Assembly: GCA_049718765.1 (NCBI GenBank) | Contig: JBNARI010000034.1 | Location: forward strand, 1 to 14,691 | DNA: 14,691 nt | From: JBNARI01 sp049718765 | GTDB lineage: Bacteria; Bacillota; Sulfobacillia; DUMF01 | Reading direction: 5' to 3' | Shown: in pieces, positions 1-7,071 of the stretch | Position numbering within the stretch: the first letter of the stretch is position 1 | Layout: the number at the start of each line of letters is the position of its first letter | Translations under genes and position numbers: made by a program | The notes under the pieces: generated by a model | What the model was told of the DNA's origin: nothing | The model's database searches: none | Seen by the model: only the letters and a program-made list of their open reading frames with translations

Positions 1-263
1 TAGGGTTAGTAGCGTTTGCTGGGGGCACGGCGGGAGGGCTGCTGGTTGGTAAGGTGATGAACTGGCTAAGCGGAGGGAAGATCAACCCGCTGATAGGTTC
101 GGCTGGGGTATCTGCGGTGCCCATGGCTGCGAGGGTGTCGCAGGTGGTGGGTCAAAGGGAGAACCCAGAGAACTTCCTGTTGATGCACGCCATGGGGCCC
201 AACGTTGCGGGAGTGATTGGCACTGCCGTGGCTGCCGGATGCATGCTCGCCCTGTTGATGTGA
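1..263 (+). CDS. Sodium-translocating decarboxylase beta subunit, C-terminal end (partial)
   Basis: This is the tail of an integral membrane beta subunit of a biotin-dependent, sodium-pumping decarboxylase (oxaloacetate, methylmalonyl-CoA or glutaconyl-CoA type). Such enzymes use the free energy of decarboxylating a carboxybiotin carrier to export Na+. The reading frame is open from base 3 and the 5' part lies outside the window. The visible part has a Gly-rich hydrophobic stretch, then NPLIGSAGVSAVPMAARV, matching the conserved GSAGxSAxPMxARV region of the family, and later NPENFLLMHAMGPNVAGVIG, the typical C-terminal signature before the last membrane helix. It ends in TGA just before a FAD protein, so the two may be co-transcribed. 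The fragment cannot tell which substrate the complex uses. The family assignment is strong. Confidence 0.9.
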   Translation, partial: GLVAFAGGTAGGLLVGKVMNWLSGGKINPLIGSAGVSAVPMAARVSQVVGQRENPENFLLMHAMGPNVAGVIGTAVAAGCMLALLM

Positions 264-305
264 GAGGAAGGCCAGGGACTCCGTTGTGGAAGGCTAGGGG
301 AAAGG

Positions 306-1922
306 GTGAGGGCAGTGGGCGTAGTCGTGATTGGAGGAGGGGGAGCTGGGCTAGTTGCTGCAATTGCTGCGAGGGAAGCCGGGGCCCAGGTGCTCGTTGT
401 TTCCAAGTCCCTCTTGGGCAAGGGCAACTGTACTGCGCTTTCTGGGGCAGGTTTCACCGCTGCAGTGGGTGGGGTGCTCCCTGAAAGACACTTTCAGCTC
501 ACAATGGACACTGGGAGAAAGGTTAGCCAGCCCGAGCTTGTGGAAGTGATGGCCCGGGAGGGCGGCGAAGCGCTGGAGCGTCTCCAGAGGTACGGGGTGA
601 AGCTCGCAGTTGGTCGCGGACATGCCACTGCAGGTCTTGGCGAAGCTCCCGACGCTGCGCGGGGACTTTCCATCACGCTGCCCCTTGCGCGCAAGGCGGC
701 TGAACTGGGCGTGTTGGTGCGGGAAAAATGCGTGGTGACAGCAGTGCAAATGGGCGAGCACGGTCCCCGGGCCGTGCAGGTTTGGGACTGGGCCAGGGGA
801 GTGCTGGAGGAGGTCTCCTGTTCAGCAGTTGTGGTGGCCACTGGGGGTGGAGGCTGGATGTACGGCCGCACTGACAACCCCGCCCACACTACGGGGGACG
901 GGTACGCATTGTTACTGCGCCTGGGTGTTCCCCTGCGGGACATGGAATTCGTGCAGTTTTATCCTCTTGGCTTCGACGAGCCTGGGCTGCCCAAATGCAT
1001 GATCGACCTTGGCATAGTTGACCACTGTGGGCTTACCGACGCGGGCGGAAGGGAGTTCTTGAAGGAGAAGCTCAGGGAATGGGGGATTTCTTCGGGGCGG
1101 CAGGCCAACACGGTTGCCCGGGACAAATGTTCCGTAGAAGTGGCCAAGGCGTGCAGGCGGGGCGAGGTGTTGCTCCACTTAGAGGACTTCGACCTCTCCC
1201 GGGTTACCTTGGATTGGGAAAAGGCCTCCCTTGGCGCGATTTACCGTATGTACCTGCGACACACAAGTCTGGCTCAAGGGGGCAAACGGGTGCCAGTGAG
1301 GGTCGCTCCCCTGGAGCATTACTTCTGCGGAGGGGCAGTGATAGACGCCCATGGCAGCACAGGGGTACCTGGGGTATACGCCTGCGGTGAGGTCACAGGC
1401 GGGGTGGACGGTGCGAACAGAGTAGGAGGGAATGCCCTCACCAACCTGGCTGTGTTTGGTCACAGGGCCGGCAAGGCGGCCGGTGAGTTTGCGCTTGTCC
1501 ATGGACGCAAAGAGCAGAATGGCTGCTTTGAAACCACGCCTTGCGGAGAACTGGGCTCGCTGGTGTCAAACGACCCTACGGGTTCGAAAGCTGACGTCCT
1601 GGAATCCCAGCTCAAAGCCCTGTGCGATGGGCACCTTGGTCCTCTTCGGGACCGCCAATCCCTGTCAGAAGCACTCGACCGGCTTGAGCTTTTGGAGAGC
1701 AGGTTGGGCAAAGTGAAGCTGGAATCGGCGCGGGACGTATTGCGTTGCCTCGAGCTGCGTAATATGATCCTGACAGCTAGGGTGGTGGCTTTGGCGGCCC
1801 TTCTGCGTGAGGAAAGCAGAGGGGTGCATTGGCGGACTGACTTTCCGGACGAAAGGCCTTCCATGTGTCGGCCTGTCCTGGTGAAGCTCACAGAAGGGAA
1901 CCTTTCAGCTGAATGGATTTGA
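306..1922 (+). CDS. FAD-dependent fumarate reductase/succinate dehydrogenase-like flavoprotein
   Basis: A 538-residue flavoprotein of the fumarate reductase/succinate dehydrogenase/L-aspartate oxidase superfamily. The N-terminal FAD site is VVVIGGGGAG (residues 7-15) followed by the usual beta-alpha-beta, with SxxxxGKGNCTALSGAG near 34-49, ATGGGG near 178-182 and HTTGDG at 194-199. The C-terminal FAD segment GVYACGEVTGGVDGANRVGGNAL lies near 356-378. Of the expected dicarboxylate-site residues, RD (272-273), the His of HYFCGG (338) and the Arg of GANR (372) are present. However, FVQFHPTG is FVQFYPLG, so His becomes Tyr at 219, and the usual Thr-Glu after it reads Ile-Asp. A true fumarate or succinate substrate is therefore doubtful. 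There is no cytochrome or FMN domain and no adjacent iron-sulfur subunit. The start is GTG, with AGGGG just upstream. The gene overlaps the start region of the following carboxypeptidase gene. Confidence 0.85.
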   Translation: MRAVGVVVIGGGGAGLVAAIAAREAGAQVLVVSKSLLGKGNCTALSGAGFTAAVGGVLPERHFQLTMDTGRKVSQPELVEVMAREGGEALERLQRYGVKLAVGRGHATAGLGEAPDAARGLSITLPLARKAAELGVLVREKCVVTAVQMGEHGPRAVQVWDWARGVLEEVSCSAVVVATGGGGWMYGRTDNPAHTTGDGYALLLRLGVPLRDMEFVQFYPLGFDEPGLPKCMIDLGIVDHCGLTDAGGREFLKEKLREWGISSGRQANTVARDKCSVEVAKACRRGEVLLHLEDFDLSRVTLDWEKASLGAIYRMYLRHTSLAQGGKRVPVRVAPLEHYFCGGAVIDAHGSTGVPGVYACGEVTGGVDGANRVGGNALTNLAVFGHRAGKAAGEFALVHGRKEQNGCFETTPCGELGSLVSNDPTGSKADVLESQLKALCDGHLGPLRDRQSLSEALDRLELLESRLGKVKLESARDVLRCLELRNMILTARVVALAALLREESRGVHWRTDFPDERPSMCRPVLVKLTEGNLSAEWI

Positions 1923-3163
1923 TGTCTAAGTCACTGGCGTTGGGCTTGGCAGTTTTGGTTTGTGGGTTTGCGGCACTGACACCGGCTTCGACGGTGCGTG
2001 CGTGGCCCCAGGTGGATGCTGGGGCCATCATGGTGATGGACGTCTCCTCGGGGCGCCCTGTGTACTCCAAGTACCCTGACAGGAAGCTGAAACCCGCGAG
2101 TACCACCAAGATAATGACTGCAATCCTCGCCATAGAGTCAGGAAAGCTGGGCGAGGTGGTCACTGTAAGCGAGAGGGCTTCCGGTGTGGAAGGGAGCAGG
2201 ATTTACCTGGAGGAAGGGGAAAAGCAAACCTTGCGTGACCTGGTGTATGCCCTCATGCTGGTGTCTGCAAACGACGCTGCAGTGGCAATTGGGGAACACC
2301 TGGCTGGCTCCGTGGAGGCGTTTGCAGAGCTGATGAACCTCAAGGCGCGCCAGTTGGGCTGTACAAACACCAACTTCGTTAACCCCCATGGGTTGGATCA
2401 CCCCAACCACTACACCACCGCTAGGGACCTCGCCCTGATTGCCCGTTACGCAATGGGAAACCCCGTATTTCGTCAGGTGGTTGCCACCAAGGAGTGGCAG
2501 ATTCCCTGGCCTGTCAAGAATTCCACTCGTACTCTCTACAACGAGAACAGGTTGCTGTATTCGGAGGACGGCACTGGTGTAAAGACTGGGTACACCACCT
2601 CTGCGGGGCACTGCATGGTGGCCTCAGCCAAGAGGGGAAACCTCGAAGTCATAGTGGTTATCCTGAATGGGCAGGCCACCTTTTGGCGGGACATCCGGAA
2701 GCTCATCGATTTCTTCTTCCAGGAATACTCCCCATGGGTTGTGGTAAGCAAAGGTGCGCCCCTGGGCACATTGCCCCTTGGCTCTTGGCCCTTCGGGAAA
2801 CAATTGGTGGGACTGGCCGGGGCTGACCTGGTGGTGCCCCTTTCTGACCAAGAGAAGGGCGCGGTGGCTGGAACCAAGCTGCGCACCGAGGTGGTTTGGC
2901 AGGAAGGACTTCGGCCCCCAATTCGGGCTGGTCAAATCGTTGGCACCGCTGTGGTGAAAGTTGAGATGCCCGCGGGGCTTGATTTACCCCCGTTAGAAGT
3001 TCCGGTTGTGGCATCCCAGGACGTGGTCCCGCCCAGGGCGACGTGGAACAGTGTGGTTGGCTGGGCGGGAATTGGTTACAGCCTTATGGCGCTTGCGAGA
3101 CGCGCCAGACGGAAAAGGCGCAGGAGGCAACGGCACTTCAAGCACTTACATAGACGACTTTAA
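1913..3163 (+). CDS. dacF: D-alanyl-D-alanine carboxypeptidase (S11 family, DacF/PBP5-like)
   Basis: A secreted penicillin-binding carboxypeptidase of 416 residues that trims the terminal D-Ala from peptidoglycan pentapeptides outside the membrane. Residues 5-30 form a signal peptide with a hydrophobic core and a plausible cleavage after VRA. The three active-site motifs are all present: STTK (63-66), SAN (118-120) and KTG (224-226). A beta-rich PBP5 C-terminal domain follows. The end has one moderately hydrophobic stretch (NSVVGWAGIGYSLMALA) and then an unusually Arg/Lys-rich tail, which could anchor the protein in the membrane. The chosen ATG has AAGGGA 13 bases upstream. An alternative ATG at 1922 overlaps the preceding stop as TGATG and would remove three residues. 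Either choice implies translational coupling to the flavoprotein gene. The symbol dacF is by family resemblance. Confidence 0.92.
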   Translation: MDLMSKSLALGLAVLVCGFAALTPASTVRAWPQVDAGAIMVMDVSSGRPVYSKYPDRKLKPASTTKIMTAILAIESGKLGEVVTVSERASGVEGSRIYLEEGEKQTLRDLVYALMLVSANDAAVAIGEHLAGSVEAFAELMNLKARQLGCTNTNFVNPHGLDHPNHYTTARDLALIARYAMGNPVFRQVVATKEWQIPWPVKNSTRTLYNENRLLYSEDGTGVKTGYTTSAGHCMVASAKRGNLEVIVVILNGQATFWRDIRKLIDFFFQEYSPWVVVSKGAPLGTLPLGSWPFGKQLVGLAGADLVVPLSDQEKGAVAGTKLRTEVVWQEGLRPPIRAGQIVGTAVVKVEMPAGLDLPPLEVPVVASQDVVPPRATWNSVVGWAGIGYSLMALARRARRKRRRRQRHFKHLHRRL

Positions 3164-3167
3164 GAAC

Positions 3168-3187
3168 ATTGACTGGAATGACTCAGC
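3168..3187. promoter_or_regulatory. Candidate degenerate HAIR-like (HspR) operator
   Basis: ATTGACT (3168-3174) and ACTCAGC (3181-3187) are six bases apart and resemble the two halves of the HAIR element known from actinobacteria, CTTGAGT-N7-ACTCAAG. Five of seven positions match in each half, and the spacer is one base shorter. It overlaps the -35 of the operon promoter, which would suit autorepression by the HspR encoded directly downstream. The match is weak and could be chance. No CIRCE element is present here. Confidence 0.3.
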
Positions 3188-3197
3188 TTTTTATAAT
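3169..3197 (+). promoter_or_regulatory. Sigma-A promoter of the hspR-dnaK-grpE operon
   Basis: TTGACT at 3169-3174 and TATAAT at 3192-3197 are separated by exactly 17 bases. This is almost the perfect housekeeping consensus, and it sits in the 69-base gap between the carboxypeptidase and hspR. It is the clearest promoter in the window. An imperfect inverted repeat, GGAAT (3175-3179) and ATTCC (3196-3200), spans the spacer and the -10. Confidence 0.8.
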
Positions 3198-3235
3198 TCC
3201 TTGGTGTAGGAGCTGCGGGGGAGTGGTGTGCAGTG

Positions 3236-3574
3236 ATGAGCACAACAGAGACGGGCGGCTCCCGGAGCCTTCCCAGGACTGGGGGGATGTCCAGTCGAGT
3301 TTCTCGCGACGGCGGTGTGCATGGCGCTGACGAGCCCGTGTACACCATAAGTGTTGTGGCTCGCCTCCTGGGGGTGCATCCTCAGACATTGCGGCAACTC
3401 GAGAGGGAAGGGTTGCTGGAACCTGCGCGAACTCACACCAACATAAGGCTGTACTCGGAAAACGACTTGCGGCTGTTGCGCAGGATCCTCGACCTCATGC
3501 ACCAGGGGGTCAACCGGGCCGGAGTTCGTATAATCCTCGAAATGGAAAGGCGAATGCTGGAGCTGGAAGAGTGA
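3236..3574 (+). CDS. hspR: MerR-family heat-shock repressor HspR
   Basis: A 112-residue MerR-type DNA-binding protein, the first gene of the chaperone operon. After a hydrophilic N-terminal extension of about 33 residues comes the winged helix-turn-helix, YTISVVARLLGVHPQTLRQL, then EREGLLEPARTHTNIRLYSE, which carries the typical MerR wing. A helix, LRLLRRILDLMHQGVNRAGV, and a short Glu/Arg-rich C-terminal helix follow. In actinobacteria HspR represses dnaK and uses DnaK as co-repressor; its position directly before dnaK supports the same role here. The start could be GTG at 3233 or ATG at 3236 (adjacent codons), or ATG at 3287, which would remove most of the unusual extension. The stop lies 15 bases before the dnaK start. 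Confidence 0.85.
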   Translation: MSTTETGGSRSLPRTGGMSSRVSRDGGVHGADEPVYTISVVARLLGVHPQTLRQLEREGLLEPARTHTNIRLYSENDLRLLRRILDLMHQGVNRAGVRIILEMERRMLELEE

Positions 3575-3576
3575 TT

Positions 3577-3583
3577 GGAGGGA
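3577..3583 (+). promoter_or_regulatory. Ribosome binding site fixing the dnaK start
   Basis: GGAGGGA lies six bases before GTG at 3590. This places the dnaK start there, giving the canonical MAKVVGIDLGTTNS N-terminus, and not at the in-frame TTG at 3575. Confidence 0.8.
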
Positions 3584-3589
3584 TGCAGG

Positions 3590-5479
3590 GTGGCAAAGGT
3601 GGTTGGAATAGACCTGGGCACCACCAACTCCGTAATTGCAGTGATGGAAGCGGGCAAACCCACGGTGATAATCAACTCCGAGGGCTCGAGGCTCACGCCC
3701 TCAGTGGTTGCCTTCACCAAGACAGGCGAGAGGCTTGTGGGCCAGCTTGCCCGGAGGCAGGCGGTGCTCAACCCAAAGAACACGATTTTCTCCATCAAGC
3801 GGTTCATAGGAAGGCGCTTTGAGGAAGTAGAGGAAGAGCGCAAGCGCGTGCCTTATGAAGTGCGCCGCGGGCCCAACGAGCAGGTGAGGGTGTACATCCC
3901 TGCAACCGGCAAAGAGCTCACGCCCGAGGAAGTCTCCGCAATGGTGCTGCGAAAGCTCAAAGAAGATGCTGAAAAGTACCTGGGCGAACCTGTCACCAAG
4001 GCCGTGATCACGGTGCCGGCCTACTTCAACGACTCCCAGCGGCAGGCCACCAAAGACGCGGGGAGGATCGCTGGGCTCGAGGTGCTCAGGATAATCAACG
4101 AGCCCACTGCTGCTTCCCTTGCGTACGGTCTGGACAAGAACAAGAACCAGACGATCCTCGTGTGGGACCTAGGTGGCGGCACCTTTGACGTGTCCATACT
4201 CGAGGTTGGCGACGGCGTCTTCGAGGTGAAGGCCACAGCTGGTGATACTCACCTTGGTGGCGATGACTATGACCAGAGGATCGTGAATTACATTGCCGAC
4301 CAGTTCCTCAGGCAGGAAGGCATCGACTTGAGGAAGGACACGCAGGCGCTTCAAAGGCTTATAGAGGCCGCGGAGAAGGCCAAGCAGGAGCTGTCCTCGG
4401 TGACAGAAACCACCATAAGCCTGCCATTCATCACGGCGGATGCAAGTGGTCCCAAGCATTTGGAGATGCGGTTGACCAGGGCCAAATTTGAGGAAATCAC
4501 CGCTGACCTCACAGAGAGGTGCATCAGGCCCTTCAAGCAGGCTCTGGAGGACGCAAAGCTCACTCCCGAGGACCTTGACGAGGTCATCCTCGTGGGTGGG
4601 GCGACCAGGATGCCCGCAATACAGGAGCTGGTGCGGCGGCTCACGGGCAAGGAGCCCAACAGGAGCGTTAACCCTGACGAAGTGGTGGCCGTGGGCGCTG
4701 CAATCCAGGCTGGAGTGTTGGCGGGTGAAGTGAAGGACATAGTGCTGCTTGATGTCACGCCGCTCACCCTGGGCGTGGAGACCCTTGGCGGGATCATGAC
4801 GCCCATCATCCCGCGGAACACCACTATTCCCACGAGGAAGTCAGAGATCTTCACAACTGCCGCGGACGGGCAGACGTCAGTGGAGATCCACGTCTTACAG
4901 GGCGAGAGGCCCATGGCAAAGGACAACAGGACGCTGGGCCGGTTCCATTTGGACGGTATACCACCTGCGCCTCGCGGGGTGCCCCAAATTGAGGTTACCT
5001 TCGACATCGATGCCAACGGCATACTGAACGTGTCTGCCAAGGACAAGGCCACCGGGCGGGAGCAGAGGATCACTATTACAGCTTCCACCCAGCTGAGCAG
5101 GGAAGAGGTTGAGGAAAAGATCAGGGAAGCGGAGCGCTACGCCGAAGAGGACCGCAAGCGGAGGGAAGCTGCGGAAGCGCGCAACCGCGCAGATGCCTTG
5201 ATCCACAGCACCGAGAGGATGCTCAAGGAGCATGGGAGCAAGTTCTCCCAGGACCTCAAGTCCAATGTGGAGAAGGCGCTTGCGGAGCTTAAGGAAGCGC
5301 TCAAGGGCGACGACGTGGACAAGATAAAGAAATGCACTGACAACTTGCAAGAGGCGTCGTTCAAGCTGTCCGAAGAGCTGTACAAGCAGGCAGGTCCCAC
5401 AAGCTACGGATCTAGCAGTTCTCAGGGAACTGCTGGGGAGGGTAAAGTTTACGATGCTGAATACAAACGGAAAGAGTAA
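3590..5479 (+). CDS. dnaK: Hsp70 molecular chaperone DnaK
   Basis: A 629-residue cytosolic Hsp70 chaperone, normal in length, that binds exposed hydrophobic peptides in an ATP-controlled cycle. The nucleotide-binding domain shows GIDLGTTNS (6-14), NTIFSIKRFIGRR, VPAYFNDSQRQATKDAG, EPTAASLAYGLDK, DLGGGTFDVSIL and VGGATRMPAIQ. The linker region DIVLLDVTPLTLGVET leads into the substrate-binding beta domain (NTTIPTRKSEIFTTAADGQ), followed by the helical lid, rich in charged residues. The C-terminus ends GKVYDAEYKRKE and lacks the acidic EEVD-like tail common in many bacterial DnaKs. The GTG start is supported by the ribosome binding site and family alignment. The gene lies between hspR and grpE, and its last 26 bases overlap grpE. 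Confidence 0.97.
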   Translation: MAKVVGIDLGTTNSVIAVMEAGKPTVIINSEGSRLTPSVVAFTKTGERLVGQLARRQAVLNPKNTIFSIKRFIGRRFEEVEEERKRVPYEVRRGPNEQVRVYIPATGKELTPEEVSAMVLRKLKEDAEKYLGEPVTKAVITVPAYFNDSQRQATKDAGRIAGLEVLRIINEPTAASLAYGLDKNKNQTILVWDLGGGTFDVSILEVGDGVFEVKATAGDTHLGGDDYDQRIVNYIADQFLRQEGIDLRKDTQALQRLIEAAEKAKQELSSVTETTISLPFITADASGPKHLEMRLTRAKFEEITADLTERCIRPFKQALEDAKLTPEDLDEVILVGGATRMPAIQELVRRLTGKEPNRSVNPDEVVAVGAAIQAGVLAGEVKDIVLLDVTPLTLGVETLGGIMTPIIPRNTTIPTRKSEIFTTAADGQTSVEIHVLQGERPMAKDNRTLGRFHLDGIPPAPRGVPQIEVTFDIDANGILNVSAKDKATGREQRITITASTQLSREEVEEKIREAERYAEEDRKRREAAEARNRADALIHSTERMLKEHGSKFSQDLKSNVEKALAELKEALKGDDVDKIKKCTDNLQEASFKLSEELYKQAGPTSYGSSSSQGTAGEGKVYDAEYKRKE

Positions 5480-6026
5480 CGGGGTTGATGCTGCGGAGCA
5501 GGCACAGACCGAAGTTGCAGAGGGTCAGCCTGCGGAGGGGGAACTGGACAGGCTCAGGAAGGAGCTGGAGTGCGTTAGGCAGAAGGCTGAAGAGCACTGG
5601 GAGCTGTTCCTCCGTGCGAGGGCAGACTTCGACAACTATAGGAAGCGGATTGAGGCGGAAGCGGACAGGAGGGTGGCTCAGGCTCAAGCGGAAATAATAC
5701 TGAAGCTGCTTGAGGTGAGAGACAACCTTGACCGTGCCTTGGGACTCCCCGAGGACGCAAGCGTTGCTGCCCTGAAAAAGGGCGTGGAAATGGTGGCCAA
5801 ACAATTCGACATGGTGCTGGAGGGTGTAGGCCTGGCACCCGTTCAGTCCGTTGGATGCCAATTTGACCCGGCGGTTCACGAGGCAGTGGAAGTAGTGGCT
5901 GATTCTGGCCATAGGGAAGGCACCGTAATAGAGGAAGTACGACGGGGGTATACTTTCAAAGGGCAATTGCTTCGTGCGGCCAGGGTCAAGGTGGCAGGAA
6001 AAAGGGAACTGGAAGGAGCTCAATGA
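5454..6026 (+). CDS. grpE: Nucleotide exchange factor GrpE
   Basis: A 190-residue co-chaperone that releases ADP from DnaK. The N-terminal third is charged and predicted to form the long paired helix (ELDRLRKELECVRQKAEEHW). The conserved core LFLRARADFDNYRKRIEAEA follows, then LLEVRDNLDRAL, and the C-terminal beta domain carries FDPAVHEAV and the family signature RGYTFKGQLLRAARVKVA. It starts inside the end of dnaK (26-base overlap) with GGGAGGG upstream, so the two are translationally coupled. The order hspR-dnaK-grpE, with grpE after dnaK and no dnaJ, differs from the usual hrcA-grpE-dnaK-dnaJ of Bacillota. Confidence 0.95.
   Translation: MLNTNGKSNGVDAAEQAQTEVAEGQPAEGELDRLRKELECVRQKAEEHWELFLRARADFDNYRKRIEAEADRRVAQAQAEIILKLLEVRDNLDRALGLPEDASVAALKKGVEMVAKQFDMVLEGVGLAPVQSVGCQFDPAVHEAVEVVADSGHREGTVIEEVRRGYTFKGQLLRAARVKVAGKRELEGAQ
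6011..6018 (+). promoter_or_regulatory. Ribosome binding site of the terpene synthase, inside grpE
   Basis: GGAAGGAG lies within the last codons of grpE, nine bases before TTG at 6028. It decides the start of the DUF2600 gene and shows that translation is likely coupled to grpE. Confidence 0.65.
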
Positions 6027-6027
6027 A

Positions 6028-7071
6028 TTGTGGGCAACCGCCCGGGTTGCTGGTTTGCTGGCCACCCGGGCGTTGCCATTGGTTCGGGCAAGGCTGAGGG
6101 CCCTGGGGGAAGCTGCGCAACATATACCCGAATCGGTGCTCAGGGAACAGGCAATGAGCAGCCTCAAACGCAAGGCCTTTCACTGCGTGGGTGGCTCGGT
6201 CTACTCCCTGCTGGCGTCAGCACCGCTCCTACCAACGGTGCTGGACGTGATCGTGAGCGTGCAAACGATCAGCGACTACTTGGATAACTTATCGGACAGG
6301 GCTGGAGTGCAGCAAGAAGCTGCGCTGCGGGGAATACACCAGGCGTTCCTGGCATCCCTGGGTTGTGCTCCTCAGCCCAGCGACCCTAGGGAGTATTACG
6401 GGCTTTACCCCTGGCACAATGACGGCGGATACCTGCACCAACTGGTCAGCCGGGCAAGGCAGGGATTGGGAGTGCTGCCCCGTTACGGGGAGTTGCTCCC
6501 GGATATCCAAGGCCTTGCCCAGCTTTATGTGGAGCTCCAGGTGCTGAAGCACCTAGACCGGGAGTTCAGGCAGCCGCGGCTCGAACGATGGGCAGAAGAG
6601 TCGGCTTCCCAACTGGGCTGGGCTGGAAAGCTTTACTGGTGGGAATTTGCGGCGGCGTGTGGGTCTACCCTGGGTGTGTTTTACTTGTTGGCCATGGCTT
6701 CCTGGCAGGAAGGTAAGTTAAGCCCCGGACAAGTGTTCCGCAGCGGTTTCTTCCCGTGGGTGTGTGGGATCCACATCCTGTTAGACTACTTCATCGACAT
6801 TGAGGAAGACTTGGCCCAGGGCGACCTTAACTTCGTAAGTTACTACCCGGACACCCAGTCAGCAGCCAGGGCCATGGGTTTGATCTGGCGCAATGCCTTG
6901 GACTGCGTCAAGCCCCTGCCGGGGAGGCAGGTGAACGAGGCGGTGGTCAGGGGCTTGCCCGGGTTCTACCTGGCAAGGAGCAGCAAGCAGCTACCAGAAC
7001 TCACCTCTGGGTTTCTTGAGGGCTCACTGCTTGCTGGGTGCAGGCTGATGCACCAGGTTAGGCTGGTGTGA
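6028..7071 (+). CDS. ytpB: YtpB-like large terpene synthase (DUF2600, tetraprenyl-beta-curcumene synthase family)
   Basis: A 347-residue class IB terpene synthase of the DUF2600 family. In Bacillus the relative YtpB cyclises a C35 prenyl diphosphate to tetraprenyl-beta-curcumene. Family features are clear: KRKAFHCVGGSVYSLLA (47-63), the first Asp-rich motif SDYLDNLSDR (82-91), YYGLYPWHNDGGYLHQLV (123-140), QVLKHLDRE, LYWWEFAAACGSTLG (202-216), and FFPWVCGIHILLDYFIDIEED (241-261), which holds the second Asp-rich motif, then GDLNFVSYY. TTG at 6028 is preferred: it has a good ribosome binding site and matches the family's N-terminal length. It follows the grpE stop by one base. The 3' end overlaps the opposite-strand prenyl synthase gene by 48 bases. 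The exact product cannot be read from sequence. Confidence 0.85.
   Translation: MWATARVAGLLATRALPLVRARLRALGEAAQHIPESVLREQAMSSLKRKAFHCVGGSVYSLLASAPLLPTVLDVIVSVQTISDYLDNLSDRAGVQQEAALRGIHQAFLASLGCAPQPSDPREYYGLYPWHNDGGYLHQLVSRARQGLGVLPRYGELLPDIQGLAQLYVELQVLKHLDREFRQPRLERWAEESASQLGWAGKLYWWEFAAACGSTLGVFYLLAMASWQEGKLSPGQVFRSGFFPWVCGIHILLDYFIDIEEDLAQGDLNFVSYYPDTQSAARAMGLIWRNALDCVKPLPGRQVNEAVVRGLPGFYLARSSKQLPELTSGFLEGSLLAGCRLMHQVRLV

Noticed and set aside
3164..3235. CIRCE element (TTAGCACTC-N9-GAGTGCTAA)
   Set aside because: Not present upstream of the chaperone operon; the operon encodes HspR instead of HrcA.
3575..3589. TTG at 3575 as the dnaK start
   Set aside because: It overlaps the ribosome binding site; GTG at 3590 gives the canonical N-terminus.
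4351..5088. Minus-strand open frame of 245 codons within dnaK
   Set aside because: Composition is Ser/Val/Ala-rich shadow coding opposite a clear dnaK, without domain features.
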